A stretch of DNA of 64,000 bases from Proteobacteria bacterium UBA6921 (GTDB lineage: Bacteria; Pseudomonadota; Gammaproteobacteria; SG8-11), in assembly GCA_002450895.1 (NCBI GenBank), contig DKAR01000108.1:1-64000 (forward strand), read 5' to 3'. Under the pieces are notes generated by a model. The model saw nothing but the letters and a program-made list of their open reading frames with translations. It made no database searches and was not told the origin of the DNA. The position numbers and the translations under genes are program-made. Shown one piece after another: positions 27,875-36,917 of this stretch. Numbering within the stretch: position 1 is the stretch's first letter; every line of letters starts with the position of its first letter.

Positions 27875-28957
27875 ATGAGCGTCTTCTGGTTCGTTCTGGG
27901 ATTGGCAACGCTGGTGGCCGGCGCGCAGTTGCTGGTGCGTGGCGCATCGAAGCTGGCGTTCTCGTTTGGCATTTCGCCGCTGGTCGTTGGCCTGACGGTG
28001 GTCGCGTTCGGCACCAGCGCGCCGGAGATGGCGGTTTCGGTTCGCTCGGCGTGGGGTGGGCAAGTCGACATCGCGCTCGGAAATGTCGTCGGTAGCAATA
28101 TTTTCAACGTTCTCATCATCTTGGGGTTGTCTTCACTAATCGCGCCGCTGGTTGTTGCACCGCAGCTCATACGCCAGGAAGTGCCGATCATGATTGGTGC
28201 ATCGGTGCTGCTGTTTCTGCTTGCGCTGGATGGTGGCATCGGTCGCGCTGACGGTGCGCTGCTGTTCGGACTTGTCGTTGCTTACACGGTTTTCCTGATT
28301 CGCCAGAGCCGCGGCGTACAGGCAGAAACGCGCGATGAGTACGCGCAAGAGTTCGGCGCGTCCCGCGCGGCATGGGATCGCCACTGGGCGGCGCAGGTTC
28401 TCCTGATCGCGGCCGGGCTCGCCCTGCTTGTGCAGGGCGCGCACTGGCTGGTCGATGCTGCAGTGGGTTTTGCGCGGCTGTTCGGTCTGAGCGAGATGGT
28501 GATCGGCCTGACCATCGTTGCGGCAGGCACGTCGTTGCCCGAAGTCGCTACGTCGGTCGTCGCAACACTGCGCGGCGAGCGCGATATTGCGGTCGGCAAC
28601 GTCATCGGCAGCAATACCTTCAATATCCTGGCGGTGCTGGGACTCTCCTCGATGGTTGCGCCGCAACCGCTCTCCTTTGCGCCATCCCTTTTGGCCTTCG
28701 ATCTCCCGGTCATGCTCGCCATCGCGTTGGCGTGCCTGCCGATTTTTTTCACTGGCAACCTTATCGCACGCTGGGAAGGAGCATTGTTTCTCGCCTATTA
28801 CGTGGCTTACATGTCATTCCTGATACTTGCATCGCAACAACACGATGTGTTGCCAGCGTTCAGTGCAGTGATGCTTGAGTTCGTACTGCCGTTGACGTTC
28901 ATTACGATCGCAATCATCGCGGCGCGCGAGTGGCGTGCCCGGCGCGGGGTCGCCTGA
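27875..28957 (+). CDS. Calcium/sodium (CaCA family) antiporter
   Basis: A 360-residue cation/Ca2+ exchanger of the YrbG type. Both alpha repeats are present: GTSAPEMAVSV with GNVVGSNIFNVL in the N-terminal half and GTSLPEVATSV with GNVIGSNTFNIL in the C-terminal half; their acidic residues bind the cation. About ten membrane segments are visible. The mrpA ATG follows two bases after its stop, so this exchanger is read with the Mrp operon. Confidence 0.92.
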   Translation: MSVFWFVLGLATLVAGAQLLVRGASKLAFSFGISPLVVGLTVVAFGTSAPEMAVSVRSAWGGQVDIALGNVVGSNIFNVLIILGLSSLIAPLVVAPQLIRQEVPIMIGASVLLFLLALDGGIGRADGALLFGLVVAYTVFLIRQSRGVQAETRDEYAQEFGASRAAWDRHWAAQVLLIAAGLALLVQGAHWLVDAAVGFARLFGLSEMVIGLTIVAAGTSLPEVATSVVATLRGERDIAVGNVIGSNTFNILAVLGLSSMVAPQPLSFAPSLLAFDLPVMLAIALACLPIFFTGNLIARWEGALFLAYYVAYMSFLILASQQHDVLPAFSAVMLEFVLPLTFITIAIIAAREWRARRGVA

Positions 28958-28959
28958 CT

Positions 28960-31242
28960 ATGGTTCATAGCGTGGGTGATCAGGAAACACAGCGGCCCGA
29001 CGTGTTGCTGCTGGTGCTGGCGCTGTTTCCCGCGAGCATGTTTTTGGTGCTGCTCTACGCGCTCATTACGCAGCCGCTGCCATGGGCGGCGAGCTGGACG
29101 TGGGTGCCGTCGCTGGGTATCGACTTGACGCTGTGGGTCGATGGGCTTGCCGCGCAATTCTTGCTGTTGATTACCGGCATCGGGACACTCGTGCTGATTT
29201 ATGCCGCAGGCTATCTTGCCGGCGTCACCGGCCGTGCGCGCGTGGCGTTACTCCTGTTGCTGTTCATGGCGGCCATGATTGGTGCGGTGATCAGCGACCA
29301 CCTGATCGTGTTGTTCATGTTTTGGGAACTCACCAGCGTGCTGTCGTTCTTGCTGGTCGGTTTCAGCCACGAGCAGGAAAACACGCGCAGATCGGCGCAG
29401 CAGGCACTGTTGGTGACTGGTTTGGGCGGCCTCGCATTGCTCGCAGGATTTATCCTGCTGGGTCAAATCGCCGAAACTTATTCGATTCAGGATTTGATCG
29501 CACGCGCTGACAGATTCGTTGGCGATGCTCGCTTGTCGGCTGCGCTGCTTCTTATTTTCGCTGGGGCTTTCACCAAGTCCGCCCAGTTTCCATTTCATTT
29601 CTGGCTGCCGAATGCGATGGCGGCTCCGACGCCCGTCAGTGCCTATTTGCATTCGGCAACCATGGTCAAGCTTGGCATCTACCTGCTGGCACGTCTGGAT
29701 GCGGCGTTCAGCGACTTGCTCCTTTGGGAAGTGGTTCTGGTGGCCGTCGGCACGTCCACCGCAGTCGGCGCGGCATTGCAGACGATGCGCGAGCGCGATC
29801 TGAAACGCATTCTCGCCTGGTCGACCGTCGCGACACTGGGCACGCTGACAATGCTCGTCGGTTTGCCGGGACAAGGCGCCGCACTGGCCGTGGCGACGTT
29901 GTTCTTCGCGCACGCACTCTACAAGGCGCCGTTGTTTTTCGTGGCCGGCAATCTCGATCACGGCGCCGGAACGCGCATCATTGATCAACTCACCGGCATG
30001 CGACGCTACATGCCCTGGACTGCGGCCGCCGCACTGTTGGCCGCGATCTCAATGGCGGGCTTGCCGCTGTCGTTTGGTTTCATCGCCAAGGATGTACTTA
30101 CGATCGCGAAGGCCGAGTCCGAAGTCTTCAAAGCAGTGAGTTATGCATCGGTGTTTGTCAGCGGCGTCTCGGTTGCGGCTGCCGCCGTGGCAGCCATTCA
30201 TGTGTTCTGGGGTCGGGATACGGTGCCGCGCGAAGCGCATCCGCACGAGGGTAGCTGGCCGATGTTGTTCCCGCCATTGCTGCTGGTAACGTTGGGAGTC
30301 CTATTCGGCCTCGCGCCAACACTGGTGGATCCGATATTGGGGGCTGCCGCACGCGCCATTGCGCCGGGTCTTGATGCCGACGCGGTGCGCAATGCCTACG
30401 ACGCAACGCCCGTAATCAGTGCCACATTGAGCGCCGTACTGATCGGTGTAGTGATCTACCGGAACTGGGACCGGATGCACGCGCTGCTCGAGCGCGCCCA
30501 TTTTCTCGACGTGCTCGGGCCGGAGTCCTGGTACTGGCGCAAGCTTGCATTCCTGCCAAAACTCGCCGCCTGGCTGACGCGGCGTCTTCAACACGGCCGT
30601 TTGCCGGGCTATGTGCTGGTGCTGATTGGCACGTGTTCCGTTGTGCTGTTTGCACTGGTTGGAGTGACGTGGCCGACATGGCAGGCCGTGGAAGTGTCGG
30701 CGCCCGAACTGCCGGTTCTGCTCGCATGCGCGCTCATCGCGGCTGGTGCCCTGGCAACGCTGTTCGTGAGAGATCACCTGGTATTGCTGCTGGTGAGCGG
30801 TCTTGTGGGTTACGGCAGTGCGGCGCTGTTCTTATTCACCGGCGCTCCTGATCTTGCGTTCACGCAGTTTGCCGTCGAGACAGTGTTCGTCGTGGTGGCG
30901 GCGACGCTGCTCGTCCGGTTGCGGCGTGCGCCAGCGACGGCATCCTCTGCCTTGCGCGAGCCGGTTCTGCGACCGGTCGCGCTGGTCGTCAGTATCACCT
31001 TCGCCGTCGTGCTCACGGCGCTGCTGTTGTTCGTCAGCGCACAACCATTCGACAGCACGCTGAGCGAATATTTCGGCGCGCAAAGTGTGCCGGCCGCACA
31101 CGGACGCAACGTGGTCAATGTCATCATCGTCGACTTTCGCGCACTTGATACGCTGGGCGAGATCGGCGTGCTGCTGTTTGCACTGCTGGCGGCACTGCCG
31201 TTGTTGCGACTGGGTCGCGGCGCGCGTTCGGAGGCCACATGA
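28960..31242 (+). CDS. mrpA: Mrp Na+/H+ antiporter subunit A
   Basis: Largest subunit of the multisubunit Mrp cation/proton antiporter, related to complex I NuoL. I use the ATG at 28960 (MVHSVGDQ), two bases after the exchanger stop, giving 760 residues. It has about 20 membrane segments; the proton-conducting core carries FMFWELTSVLSFLLVGF, KSAQFPFHFWLPNAMAAPTP and HALYKAPLFFVAGNLDHG. The C-terminal part (from about 600) is the MrpA-specific extension with GAPDLAFTQFAVETVFVV and NVVNVIIVDFRALDTLGE. It overlaps mrpB by four bases. Confidence 0.95.
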   Translation: MVHSVGDQETQRPDVLLLVLALFPASMFLVLLYALITQPLPWAASWTWVPSLGIDLTLWVDGLAAQFLLLITGIGTLVLIYAAGYLAGVTGRARVALLLLLFMAAMIGAVISDHLIVLFMFWELTSVLSFLLVGFSHEQENTRRSAQQALLVTGLGGLALLAGFILLGQIAETYSIQDLIARADRFVGDARLSAALLLIFAGAFTKSAQFPFHFWLPNAMAAPTPVSAYLHSATMVKLGIYLLARLDAAFSDLLLWEVVLVAVGTSTAVGAALQTMRERDLKRILAWSTVATLGTLTMLVGLPGQGAALAVATLFFAHALYKAPLFFVAGNLDHGAGTRIIDQLTGMRRYMPWTAAAALLAAISMAGLPLSFGFIAKDVLTIAKAESEVFKAVSYASVFVSGVSVAAAAVAAIHVFWGRDTVPREAHPHEGSWPMLFPPLLLVTLGVLFGLAPTLVDPILGAAARAIAPGLDADAVRNAYDATPVISATLSAVLIGVVIYRNWDRMHALLERAHFLDVLGPESWYWRKLAFLPKLAAWLTRRLQHGRLPGYVLVLIGTCSVVLFALVGVTWPTWQAVEVSAPELPVLLACALIAAGALATLFVRDHLVLLLVSGLVGYGSAALFLFTGAPDLAFTQFAVETVFVVVAATLLVRLRRAPATASSALREPVLRPVALVVSITFAVVLTALLLFVSAQPFDSTLSEYFGAQSVPAAHGRNVVNVIIVDFRALDTLGEIGVLLFALLAALPLLRLGRGARSEAT

Positions 31243-31670
31243 CTTCGCGACCGCTGCTGGCCGAAGTGTTCGTGCGCGGCTTGTACATCGTACTGCTAGT
31301 CGCATCAATTTGGGTCTTGCTGCGGGGTCACAACGCGCCCGGTGGAGGTTTCATCGGCGGCCTGCTGGCGGTGGCCGCGAGCGCCGCGTATGCGCTGACC
31401 TTTAACGCGACAAGTGCGCTGCAACGCCTGCCGTTGCGGCCCGCGGCGCTCGCGGCAATCGGTGTGCTGTTGTCGGCGGCCAGCGGTGTTCCAGCATTGT
31501 GGTCCGATTTGCCGTTTCTGACGCACTTGTGGGTTGAGTTACCGCTAGGGATCGCAGACCTTCCTCTGTCGACCGTGATGGTGTTCGACTTCGGTGTTTA
31601 TTTGTGCGTGTGGGGCGCATTGGGTGGATATTGCCTTGGCTTGCTGCGCGCACTCGAGGAAGCGCCATGA
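31239..31670 (+). CDS. mrpB: Mrp Na+/H+ antiporter subunit B
   Basis: A 143-residue membrane subunit with four hydrophobic segments and the family motif LRGHNAPGGGFIGGLLA. The LPLSTVMVFDFGVYLCVWGA stretch near the C-terminus is also typical. It overlaps mrpA and mrpC by four bases each (ATGA). Confidence 0.95.
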   Translation: MTSRPLLAEVFVRGLYIVLLVASIWVLLRGHNAPGGGFIGGLLAVAASAAYALTFNATSALQRLPLRPAALAAIGVLLSAASGVPALWSDLPFLTHLWVELPLGIADLPLSTVMVFDFGVYLCVWGALGGYCLGLLRALEEAP

Positions 31671-32053
31671 TCTGGGTCGTGGCGATCGCGTTCGGAACCG
31701 TCATCGCCGCCGGCACCTATCTGGCGCTATCGCGCGACGCGCTGCGCTGTGTGATTGGCGTGGCAATGCTCGGTAGTGGCGTCAACCTGCTCGTGTTTGC
31801 GTCCGGGCGCTTGCAATCCCACATACCGGCGATTGTTCCAGCGACGCAAACGCAACTCACGCTGGCTGCCAACCCGTTGCCGCAGGCCCTGGTGCTCACC
31901 GCGATCGTCATCAGCTTTGCGTTGCTGTGTTTCTCATTGGTGCTCGCGGCGCGCATCGTACTGGAGCGTGGCGATGCGGATTTGGAAGAGTTGCGTTTCG
32001 CCGAGCCGCACGCGCCCGAGGGCTACAAACCGAGCGTTGAGGAGTCGCAATGA
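31667..32053 (+). CDS. mrpC: Mrp Na+/H+ antiporter subunit C (NuoK-like)
   Basis: A 128-residue subunit homologous to complex I NuoK. The start at 31667 (MIWVVAIAFG) overlaps the mrpB stop. Three membrane segments are seen, with LRCVIGVAMLGSGVNLLVFASG in the second and NPLPQALVLTAIVISFALLC in the third, both family hallmarks. A charged C-terminal tail follows. Confidence 0.94.
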   Translation: MIWVVAIAFGTVIAAGTYLALSRDALRCVIGVAMLGSGVNLLVFASGRLQSHIPAIVPATQTQLTLAANPLPQALVLTAIVISFALLCFSLVLAARIVLERGDADLEELRFAEPHAPEGYKPSVEESQ

Positions 32054-33507
32054 TGTGGCCACTTGCGCCCATGCTTGTGCCATTGGCGACCGCGCTACTG
32101 TGTGTGCTGACGCAGTCCACGCCACGCCGGCAGCAGATGATCAGTGTGGTTGGTGCGACCGTGCTGCTGATAACTTCAACGCTACTGTTTTTGGAGGTTC
32201 AGCAGGTTGGCGCGCTGCGCGTGGTGCTGGGCCACTGGCCGCTGCCGTTCGGCATCGAGTTTGTGGCAGATGTTCTTGGCACCGCGCTGGCACTGGTTGC
32301 AGCGCTCATGCTGAACGTGACCGTGCTGTGGCAATGGAGCGACGCCGATGCCGCGCCGTCGTCGCCGACACTGCACCCACTGCTGCACGGTCTCGTCGCC
32401 GGCGTGTGCGGCGCATTCATGACCGCAGATTTGTTCAACCTCTACGTCTGGTTTGAAGTGGCGTTGATGTGCGCGCTGGGGTTGCTGGCGCACGGTGGGG
32501 GATTGCACCAGCTGGACGCCGCGTTGAAGTATTTCGTGCTCAACGTGATCGGAACAATGCTGTTTCTCGTGGCCGTTGCTTTGATCTACGCGGCAACGGG
32601 ACACCTGAATTTTTCCGCATTGGGCGACGCGATGGCGCGCCTCGACGCGGCGGTAGCGCTGCCGCTGTATGGTCTGTTGCTGTTCGCCCTGCTCGCCAAA
32701 GCCGCGGCATTTCCGTTGTATGCGTGGTTGCCGGCTTCGTACCACACACTGCCGCCACCGGTGTTGGCGCTGTTTTCCGCATTGCTTGCGAAAGTCGGAA
32801 TCTACGCCATCCTGCGTTTGTTCGGAAACGTCTTCACGCCGGCCCCGGCGCTGCTCTACGACGCTTTGGGCTGGATCGCCGTGCTGTCGATGATTGCCGG
32901 TGTGCTCGGTGCGGCATACCACTGGGACATGCGCCGCATCCTGGCGTTTCACAGCATCAGCCAGATCGGTTACATCCTGCTTGCGATCGCAATGGCGTCG
33001 CGGACCGGCGACACGGCGGCAATATTTTTCACGCTGCACCACAGCCTCGTGAAAGCCAGCCTGATCCTGGTGGCGGCGTTGGTGTTTCGCTATACCGGCC
33101 ACTATGACTTGCGACGTTGCGGCGGTTTGTATGCGAGCCGACCCTGGCTGGGTGTTGCGTTCCTGTTGCTCGCGTTGTCGTTGGTGGGCATCCCACCTTT
33201 CAGCGGATTTTGGGGGAAATATCTGATCGTGCGAGAGGCGCTTTCGCAAGGTGCATACTTGTGGACGGCGTGCGCGCTGCTGGTGAGCGTCGTCACCTTG
33301 TATTCGATGATGAAGATCTGGTTAGAGGCATTCTGGAAGCCGCATCCGGATCCGGCGTGGCGTGCGCCGGAACATGTGCGCCTTGCGCCCGCCTGGGTCG
33401 GCGTAAGTGGTCTCGCGCTGGTGGTGTTATCCATCGGTGTCGCGCCCGAAGCGCTGATCGGTTTCGCCGACGCCGCGGCGGGTGCGTTGCGGGGTGATGT
33501 GCCGTGA
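32050..33507 (+). CDS. mrpD: Mrp Na+/H+ antiporter subunit D (NuoN/NuoM-like)
   Basis: A 485-residue antiporter-like subunit with about 14 membrane segments. The key charged residues of the proton path are in FNLYVWFEVALMCALGL, LLAKAAAFPLYAWLPASYHTLPPP and MRRILAFHSISQIGYIL; FTLHHSLVKASLILVAALVF also matches. It overlaps mrpC and mrpE by four bases. Confidence 0.95.
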   Translation: MMWPLAPMLVPLATALLCVLTQSTPRRQQMISVVGATVLLITSTLLFLEVQQVGALRVVLGHWPLPFGIEFVADVLGTALALVAALMLNVTVLWQWSDADAAPSSPTLHPLLHGLVAGVCGAFMTADLFNLYVWFEVALMCALGLLAHGGGLHQLDAALKYFVLNVIGTMLFLVAVALIYAATGHLNFSALGDAMARLDAAVALPLYGLLLFALLAKAAAFPLYAWLPASYHTLPPPVLALFSALLAKVGIYAILRLFGNVFTPAPALLYDALGWIAVLSMIAGVLGAAYHWDMRRILAFHSISQIGYILLAIAMASRTGDTAAIFFTLHHSLVKASLILVAALVFRYTGHYDLRRCGGLYASRPWLGVAFLLLALSLVGIPPFSGFWGKYLIVREALSQGAYLWTACALLVSVVTLYSMMKIWLEAFWKPHPDPAWRAPEHVRLAPAWVGVSGLALVVLSIGVAPEALIGFADAAAGALRGDVP

Positions 33508-33842
33508 GCACTTCAGCAGGAGTGGTGATTCGGTTGTTATGGCGTTTCGTCTTACAGTGCATCGTCTCCGGCATTGCGACGGCACGCATCGTCCTGAGTC
33601 GTGTGCCGCCGACTGCTGGTGTCGCGCGCATGACCTTCGGGCCAATGAGCGACGCTGGCGCCGCCGTGCTCGGCGCGATGGTGACGCTGACGCCCGGGAG
33701 CACCGTGATCGACATCGATCCGCGCAGGCGCGAAATGTTGTTGCACCTTCTTGATATCACGACGGCAGAGGTCGCGATTGCGGCGATTCGCCGCGATTTC
33801 GAAGCAGACATCGCGCGCCTCTTTCCGGAGCGGCCGCCATGA
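33504..33842 (+). CDS. mrpE: Mrp antiporter subunit E, short form
   Basis: A 112-residue MrpE. The conserved core is present (ATARIVLSRV and LGAMVTLTPGSTVIDID), but the protein is about 45 residues shorter than the usual ~158: the N-terminal pair of membrane helices is reduced to one hydrophobic stretch. The GTG start overlaps the mrpD stop (GTGA), so the short N-terminus is likely genuine rather than a start error. Confidence 0.88.
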   Translation: MSTSAGVVIRLLWRFVLQCIVSGIATARIVLSRVPPTAGVARMTFGPMSDAGAAVLGAMVTLTPGSTVIDIDPRRREMLLHLLDITTAEVAIAAIRRDFEADIARLFPERPP

Positions 33843-34117
33843 TCGAGACATTGACTGGCGTGGTGTTCCTAAGCGTTGCACTTGCCGTGCTGCGGTTCAT
33901 CCGCGGCCCGACCGATGCGGACCGTATCATTGCACTCGATATCCTGTTTGCCGCGGCGGTGGCCTTGTGTGCGTTGGCTGCGCTTTACACGCAGCGCATG
34001 TTGTTTCTTGAGGTGGCAATCGGCGTTGCACTGATCGGGTTTGTCTCTACTCTGGCGTGGGCTCGCCTCGTGGAATTGCGTCGCGGCGCAGATGCGCCGC
34101 AGGAGCGTCGGGAATGA
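33839..34117 (+). CDS. mrpF: Mrp Na+/H+ antiporter subunit F
   Basis: A 92-residue subunit with three membrane helices. The FIRGPTDADRIIALDILFA motif after the first helix is diagnostic for MrpF. It overlaps mrpE and mrpG by four bases each. Confidence 0.94.
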   Translation: MIETLTGVVFLSVALAVLRFIRGPTDADRIIALDILFAAAVALCALAALYTQRMLFLEVAIGVALIGFVSTLAWARLVELRRGADAPQERRE

Positions 34118-34443
34118 ACACGGCGGGAATACTGATGGTCGCAATCGGCGCGGCAATTCTGTTGGTCGCCAGTCTCGGGTTGTTTCGGCTGCGCGACCCG
34201 CTGTCGCGGCAGCATGCGGCCACCAAGGCAGGTTCGCTGGGCATCGTTATCGTGGTGTTGGGCGCCGCCGTCAGCGCCGGCGAAGCCGGCTGGTGGATTC
34301 GCGCCGGCGTGATCACCGTAATTGTCTGGGCGACCTTGCCGGTCGCGTCCCATGTCCTCGCACGTGCCGCGTACCGCCAGGCAAAACATGGCGACTTGGG
34401 CGATCCCAGTGGCCGACGTGCCGACCTCCCGTCTGATCACTGA
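34114..34443 (+). CDS. mrpG: Mrp Na+/H+ antiporter subunit G
   Basis: A 109-residue subunit with three membrane helices. The start at 34114 (MNTAGILMVAIG) overlaps the mrpF stop. SLGLFRLRDPLSRQHAATKAGSLG is the MrpG signature, including the RLRDP turn. Last gene of the seven-gene mrp set; the next gene (LysR type) begins 81 bases later. Confidence 0.93.
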   Translation: MNTAGILMVAIGAAILLVASLGLFRLRDPLSRQHAATKAGSLGIVIVVLGAAVSAGEAGWWIRAGVITVIVWATLPVASHVLARAAYRQAKHGDLGDPSGRRADLPSDH

Positions 34444-34524
34444 CAGTAACGAGTTGCCGATCGTGTTACATGTTGGACGGCAGTTGCGAATAAACTTGTC
34501 ACAAGCACTCGTGCACCAACACCT

Positions 34525-35505
34525 ATGTACAAACTTGCTCGTCACGCGACATTGAGACAACTCCAGGTCTTCGAGGCCATTGGTCGACTAAAAAGCTTTA
34601 CGCGCACGGCGGAGCAACTGTTCCTGACGCAATCAACCGTTTCGACGCAGATCAAGAATCTGACCGAGATCGTCGGTGTGCCGCTGGTCGAGTACGTGGG
34701 CAAGCAAGTGCGACTGACGGAAGCAGGCCGCCATCTGTACGCGGCGTGTCAGGATGTGTTTCGCGCGCTGGACAACGTGGACGTGGCCGTCGCAAATTTG
34801 CGCGGCCTGACGCTCGGAACGCTCAGCGTTTCGGCAATTACTACCGCCAAGTATTTCGTGCCGGAAGTTTTGGGGAGGTTCTCGCAGTCGCACCCGGGTA
34901 TCGACATCTCGTTGCATATTCTAAATCGCGAACACGTGTTGCAACGCTTGGCAAACAACGAGGACGACCTGTACATCCTGGGGCACGACCCTCCCGCCGA
35001 ATCTGAAATTGAATCCGAGGCATTTGCACCGAACCCGCTGTACGTGATGGCGAGCCGCGATAATGCGTTGGCGAAAAACGGAAAACAGTTGACGTTGAAG
35101 GAACTCGCCGCACAACCGCTGATCATGCGCGAACCAGGCTCCGGAATTCGCGCTGCAGTCGAGCGACTGTTCGCCGCGGAAGGACTACAGCCAAAGGTTC
35201 GTATCGTCCTCAGCAGCAACGAAGCGATAAAGCACGCACTGATCGGCCAATTGGGAATATCCGTGCTGTCACTGCACACCATTTTGCTCGAGGGTGCCGA
35301 GGGGCCGATCGCCGTGCTGGACGTAGAAAAGTTTCCCTTGCAGCGCAAATGGCATGTGGTGCGCCCCAAAGGCAAAGAACCTTCCATCGTCGCGCAGGCG
35401 TTTCTGGAATTTCTGCGCGAGGAGGGCAGACGCCTCACGAAAGCGCTGGGCGAGCTGATCGAAACTCTTCCGCAAAGTCGTGGGAAGAAGCGGGCAAGGC
35501 GCTAG
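34525..35505 (+). CDS. LysR family transcriptional regulator
   Basis: A 326-residue regulator with an N-terminal winged helix-turn-helix (TLRQLQVFEAIGRLKSFTRTAEQLFLTQSTVSTQIKNL), a linker helix and a periplasmic-binding-protein-like effector domain (about 95-300). The N-terminal wording resembles the CbbR/YeiE group. It sits on the same strand behind mrpG and ahead of a small membrane protein; it could control either, but LysR genes usually act on divergent neighbours and none is present. The target and ligand are unknown. Confidence 0.9.
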   Translation: MYKLARHATLRQLQVFEAIGRLKSFTRTAEQLFLTQSTVSTQIKNLTEIVGVPLVEYVGKQVRLTEAGRHLYAACQDVFRALDNVDVAVANLRGLTLGTLSVSAITTAKYFVPEVLGRFSQSHPGIDISLHILNREHVLQRLANNEDDLYILGHDPPAESEIESEAFAPNPLYVMASRDNALAKNGKQLTLKELAAQPLIMREPGSGIRAAVERLFAAEGLQPKVRIVLSSNEAIKHALIGQLGISVLSLHTILLEGAEGPIAVLDVEKFPLQRKWHVVRPKGKEPSIVAQAFLEFLREEGRRLTKALGELIETLPQSRGKKRARR

Positions 35506-35644
35506 CCGCCGTGCCTGATCATGTATTGAGTTTTCTCAATGATTGCGTTCGACACAATCAATTGGAATCAATATACGTCGGGTCCTACGATGGATCTCAA
35601 CGAAGCGGAATTTCCCACGCTTCGATTGACCGGAGGAAACGACA

Positions 35645-36136
35645 ATGAAACGTACCCAATACAGCACTCCCCAACCTGCTCAGGAAGCATTGACCTCGAT
35701 GGAGCGAGCTGCCCGCATCGTGATCGGCATCGCACTGATGAGTAGCGTTTTCGTCGCCGAGGGGGCGCTGAACTGGGCCGTCGTATTGCCCCTGGTTGCC
35801 GTCTACCCTCTGTTGACCGGCGTGATGGGTCAGGAGCCGCTGCGCAACTTCTTTGATCATGGCTCGATCGCCTATCGCGGTGCGCAATTCGCGATCGGCG
35901 GCGCGTTGGTCGGAAGTGTGTTCGCGATCGGACAGTTTTCCGCAGTGCCGCTCGGCGAATTCATGATTCTCCCGCTGGTCGGCATCTACTACGTACTCGC
36001 AGGAATCATCGGCCGGGCGCCGCTGGCGACATTCGAAGAGGCAATGCACGAAGACACTGGACGTTCCGCCATCCCGGCTGTCGCGACCTCGAGAATCACG
36101 AGTCACACTCGCGAGGGTTATCCCCGCGCTGCGTAG
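35645..36136 (+). CDS. Small membrane protein with two DUF2892-like repeats
   Basis: A 163-residue inner-membrane protein. It holds two tandem copies of a ~55-residue unit, each with a helical hairpin: MERAARIVIGIALMSSVFVA to GVMGQEPLRNFF, and AYRGAQFAIGGALVGSVFAI to GIIGRAPLATFE. This is the YgaP-TM/DUF2892 pattern, doubled. The C-terminal ~30 residues are polar. A GGAGG ribosome site precedes the ATG. Function unknown. Convergent with pyrE across a strong terminator. Confidence 0.7.
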   Translation: MKRTQYSTPQPAQEALTSMERAARIVIGIALMSSVFVAEGALNWAVVLPLVAVYPLLTGVMGQEPLRNFFDHGSIAYRGAQFAIGGALVGSVFAIGQFSAVPLGEFMILPLVGIYYVLAGIIGRAPLATFEEAMHEDTGRSAIPAVATSRITSHTREGYPRAA

Positions 36137-36154
36137 ACTCGGCGCATCACCAAA

Positions 36155-36193
36155 ACAAAACTGGCGGGCAGCGGAGGCTGCCCGCCAGTCGTT
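36155..36193. terminator. Bidirectional terminator between the DUF2892 gene and pyrE
   Basis: A 12-base perfect stem (CTGGCGGGCAGC and GCTGCCCGCCAG, 36161-36188) with a GGAG tetraloop. On the minus strand it is followed by TTTTGTTTTG, a good terminator tail for pyrE; rightward the tail is only TCGTTT. Confidence 0.88.
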
Positions 36194-36203
36194 TGCAGAG
36201 GGC

Positions 36204-36848
36204 TTACGCGGTTCCGTACTGCGCGCGATAGGCCTTGATACGTTCCAAAGCCGCAGCTTGGCCGGATTGCTGCGCGAGGTATTCCACCAGCTGTTCCAGC
36301 GCGATGATGCTGCCCACCTTGATGTTCAGTGACTGCTCGACTTCCTGAATGGCACTTAACGCGCCCTGGCCGCGCTCCTGCCGGTTCAGTGCAATCATTA
36401 CGCCGCTGAGTTTGGCACCGGCATTCTCGATCAGTTGTACGGACTCGCGGACGGATGTTCCCGCGGAAATGACATCGTCGATCAACAACACGCGGCCTTT
36501 GAGCGCGGCCCCGACAATCGTGCCGCCTTCGCCGTGGTCCTTTGCCTCCTTGCGATTAAACGCGTAGGGAACATCGCGACCGTGGTGGTCGGCGAGCGCA
36601 ATGCTTACGGCGGACACCAGCGGAATTCCCTTGTACGCGGGGCCGAACAACATATCGAATGCGATGCCGGAATTGACGATTGCGTGTGCGTAGGCGCGCC
36701 CGAGCTGCGACAGTGCGGCGCCGGTATTGAACAGCCCACTGTTGAAGAAGTATGGGCTTTTGCGGCCCGATTTGAGCGTAAATTCGCCAAATTGCAGCAC
36801 ACCGACCCGCAGGGCAAATTCGATAAACTGTCGCTGGTAGTCGTGCAT
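36204..36848 (-). CDS. pyrE: Orotate phosphoribosyltransferase
   Basis: Makes orotidine 5'-phosphate from orotate and PRPP in pyrimidine synthesis. The start at 36848 ([18 protein letters not shown]) gives 214 residues, the family length; a longer reading would cross the divergent xth gene. Motifs are [37 protein letters not shown] and the PRPP loop [13 protein letters not shown]. Divergent from xth. Confidence 0.96.
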   Translation of the reverse strand: MHDYQRQFIEFALRVGVLQFGEFTLKSGRKSPYFFNSGLFNTGAALSQLGRAYAHAIVNSGIAFDMLFGPAYKGIPLVSAVSIALADHHGRDVPYAFNRKEAKDHGEGGTIVGAALKGRVLLIDDVISAGTSVRESVQLIENAGAKLSGVMIALNRQERGQGALSAIQEVEQSLNIKVGSIIALEQLVEYLAQQSGQAAALERIKAYRAQYGTA

Positions 36849-36917
36849 GTGGCGATCTCGCGCATTGGTTAGAATGGCGCGCATTGTACTGACAGGAAGG
36901 TGGGTAACGGTAGCCAA

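Noticed and set aside
32182..33249. 355-codon minus-strand frame opposite mrpD
   Set aside because: The product is Arg/Gln/His-rich with no fold; it is the antisense shadow of a GC-rich membrane protein gene.
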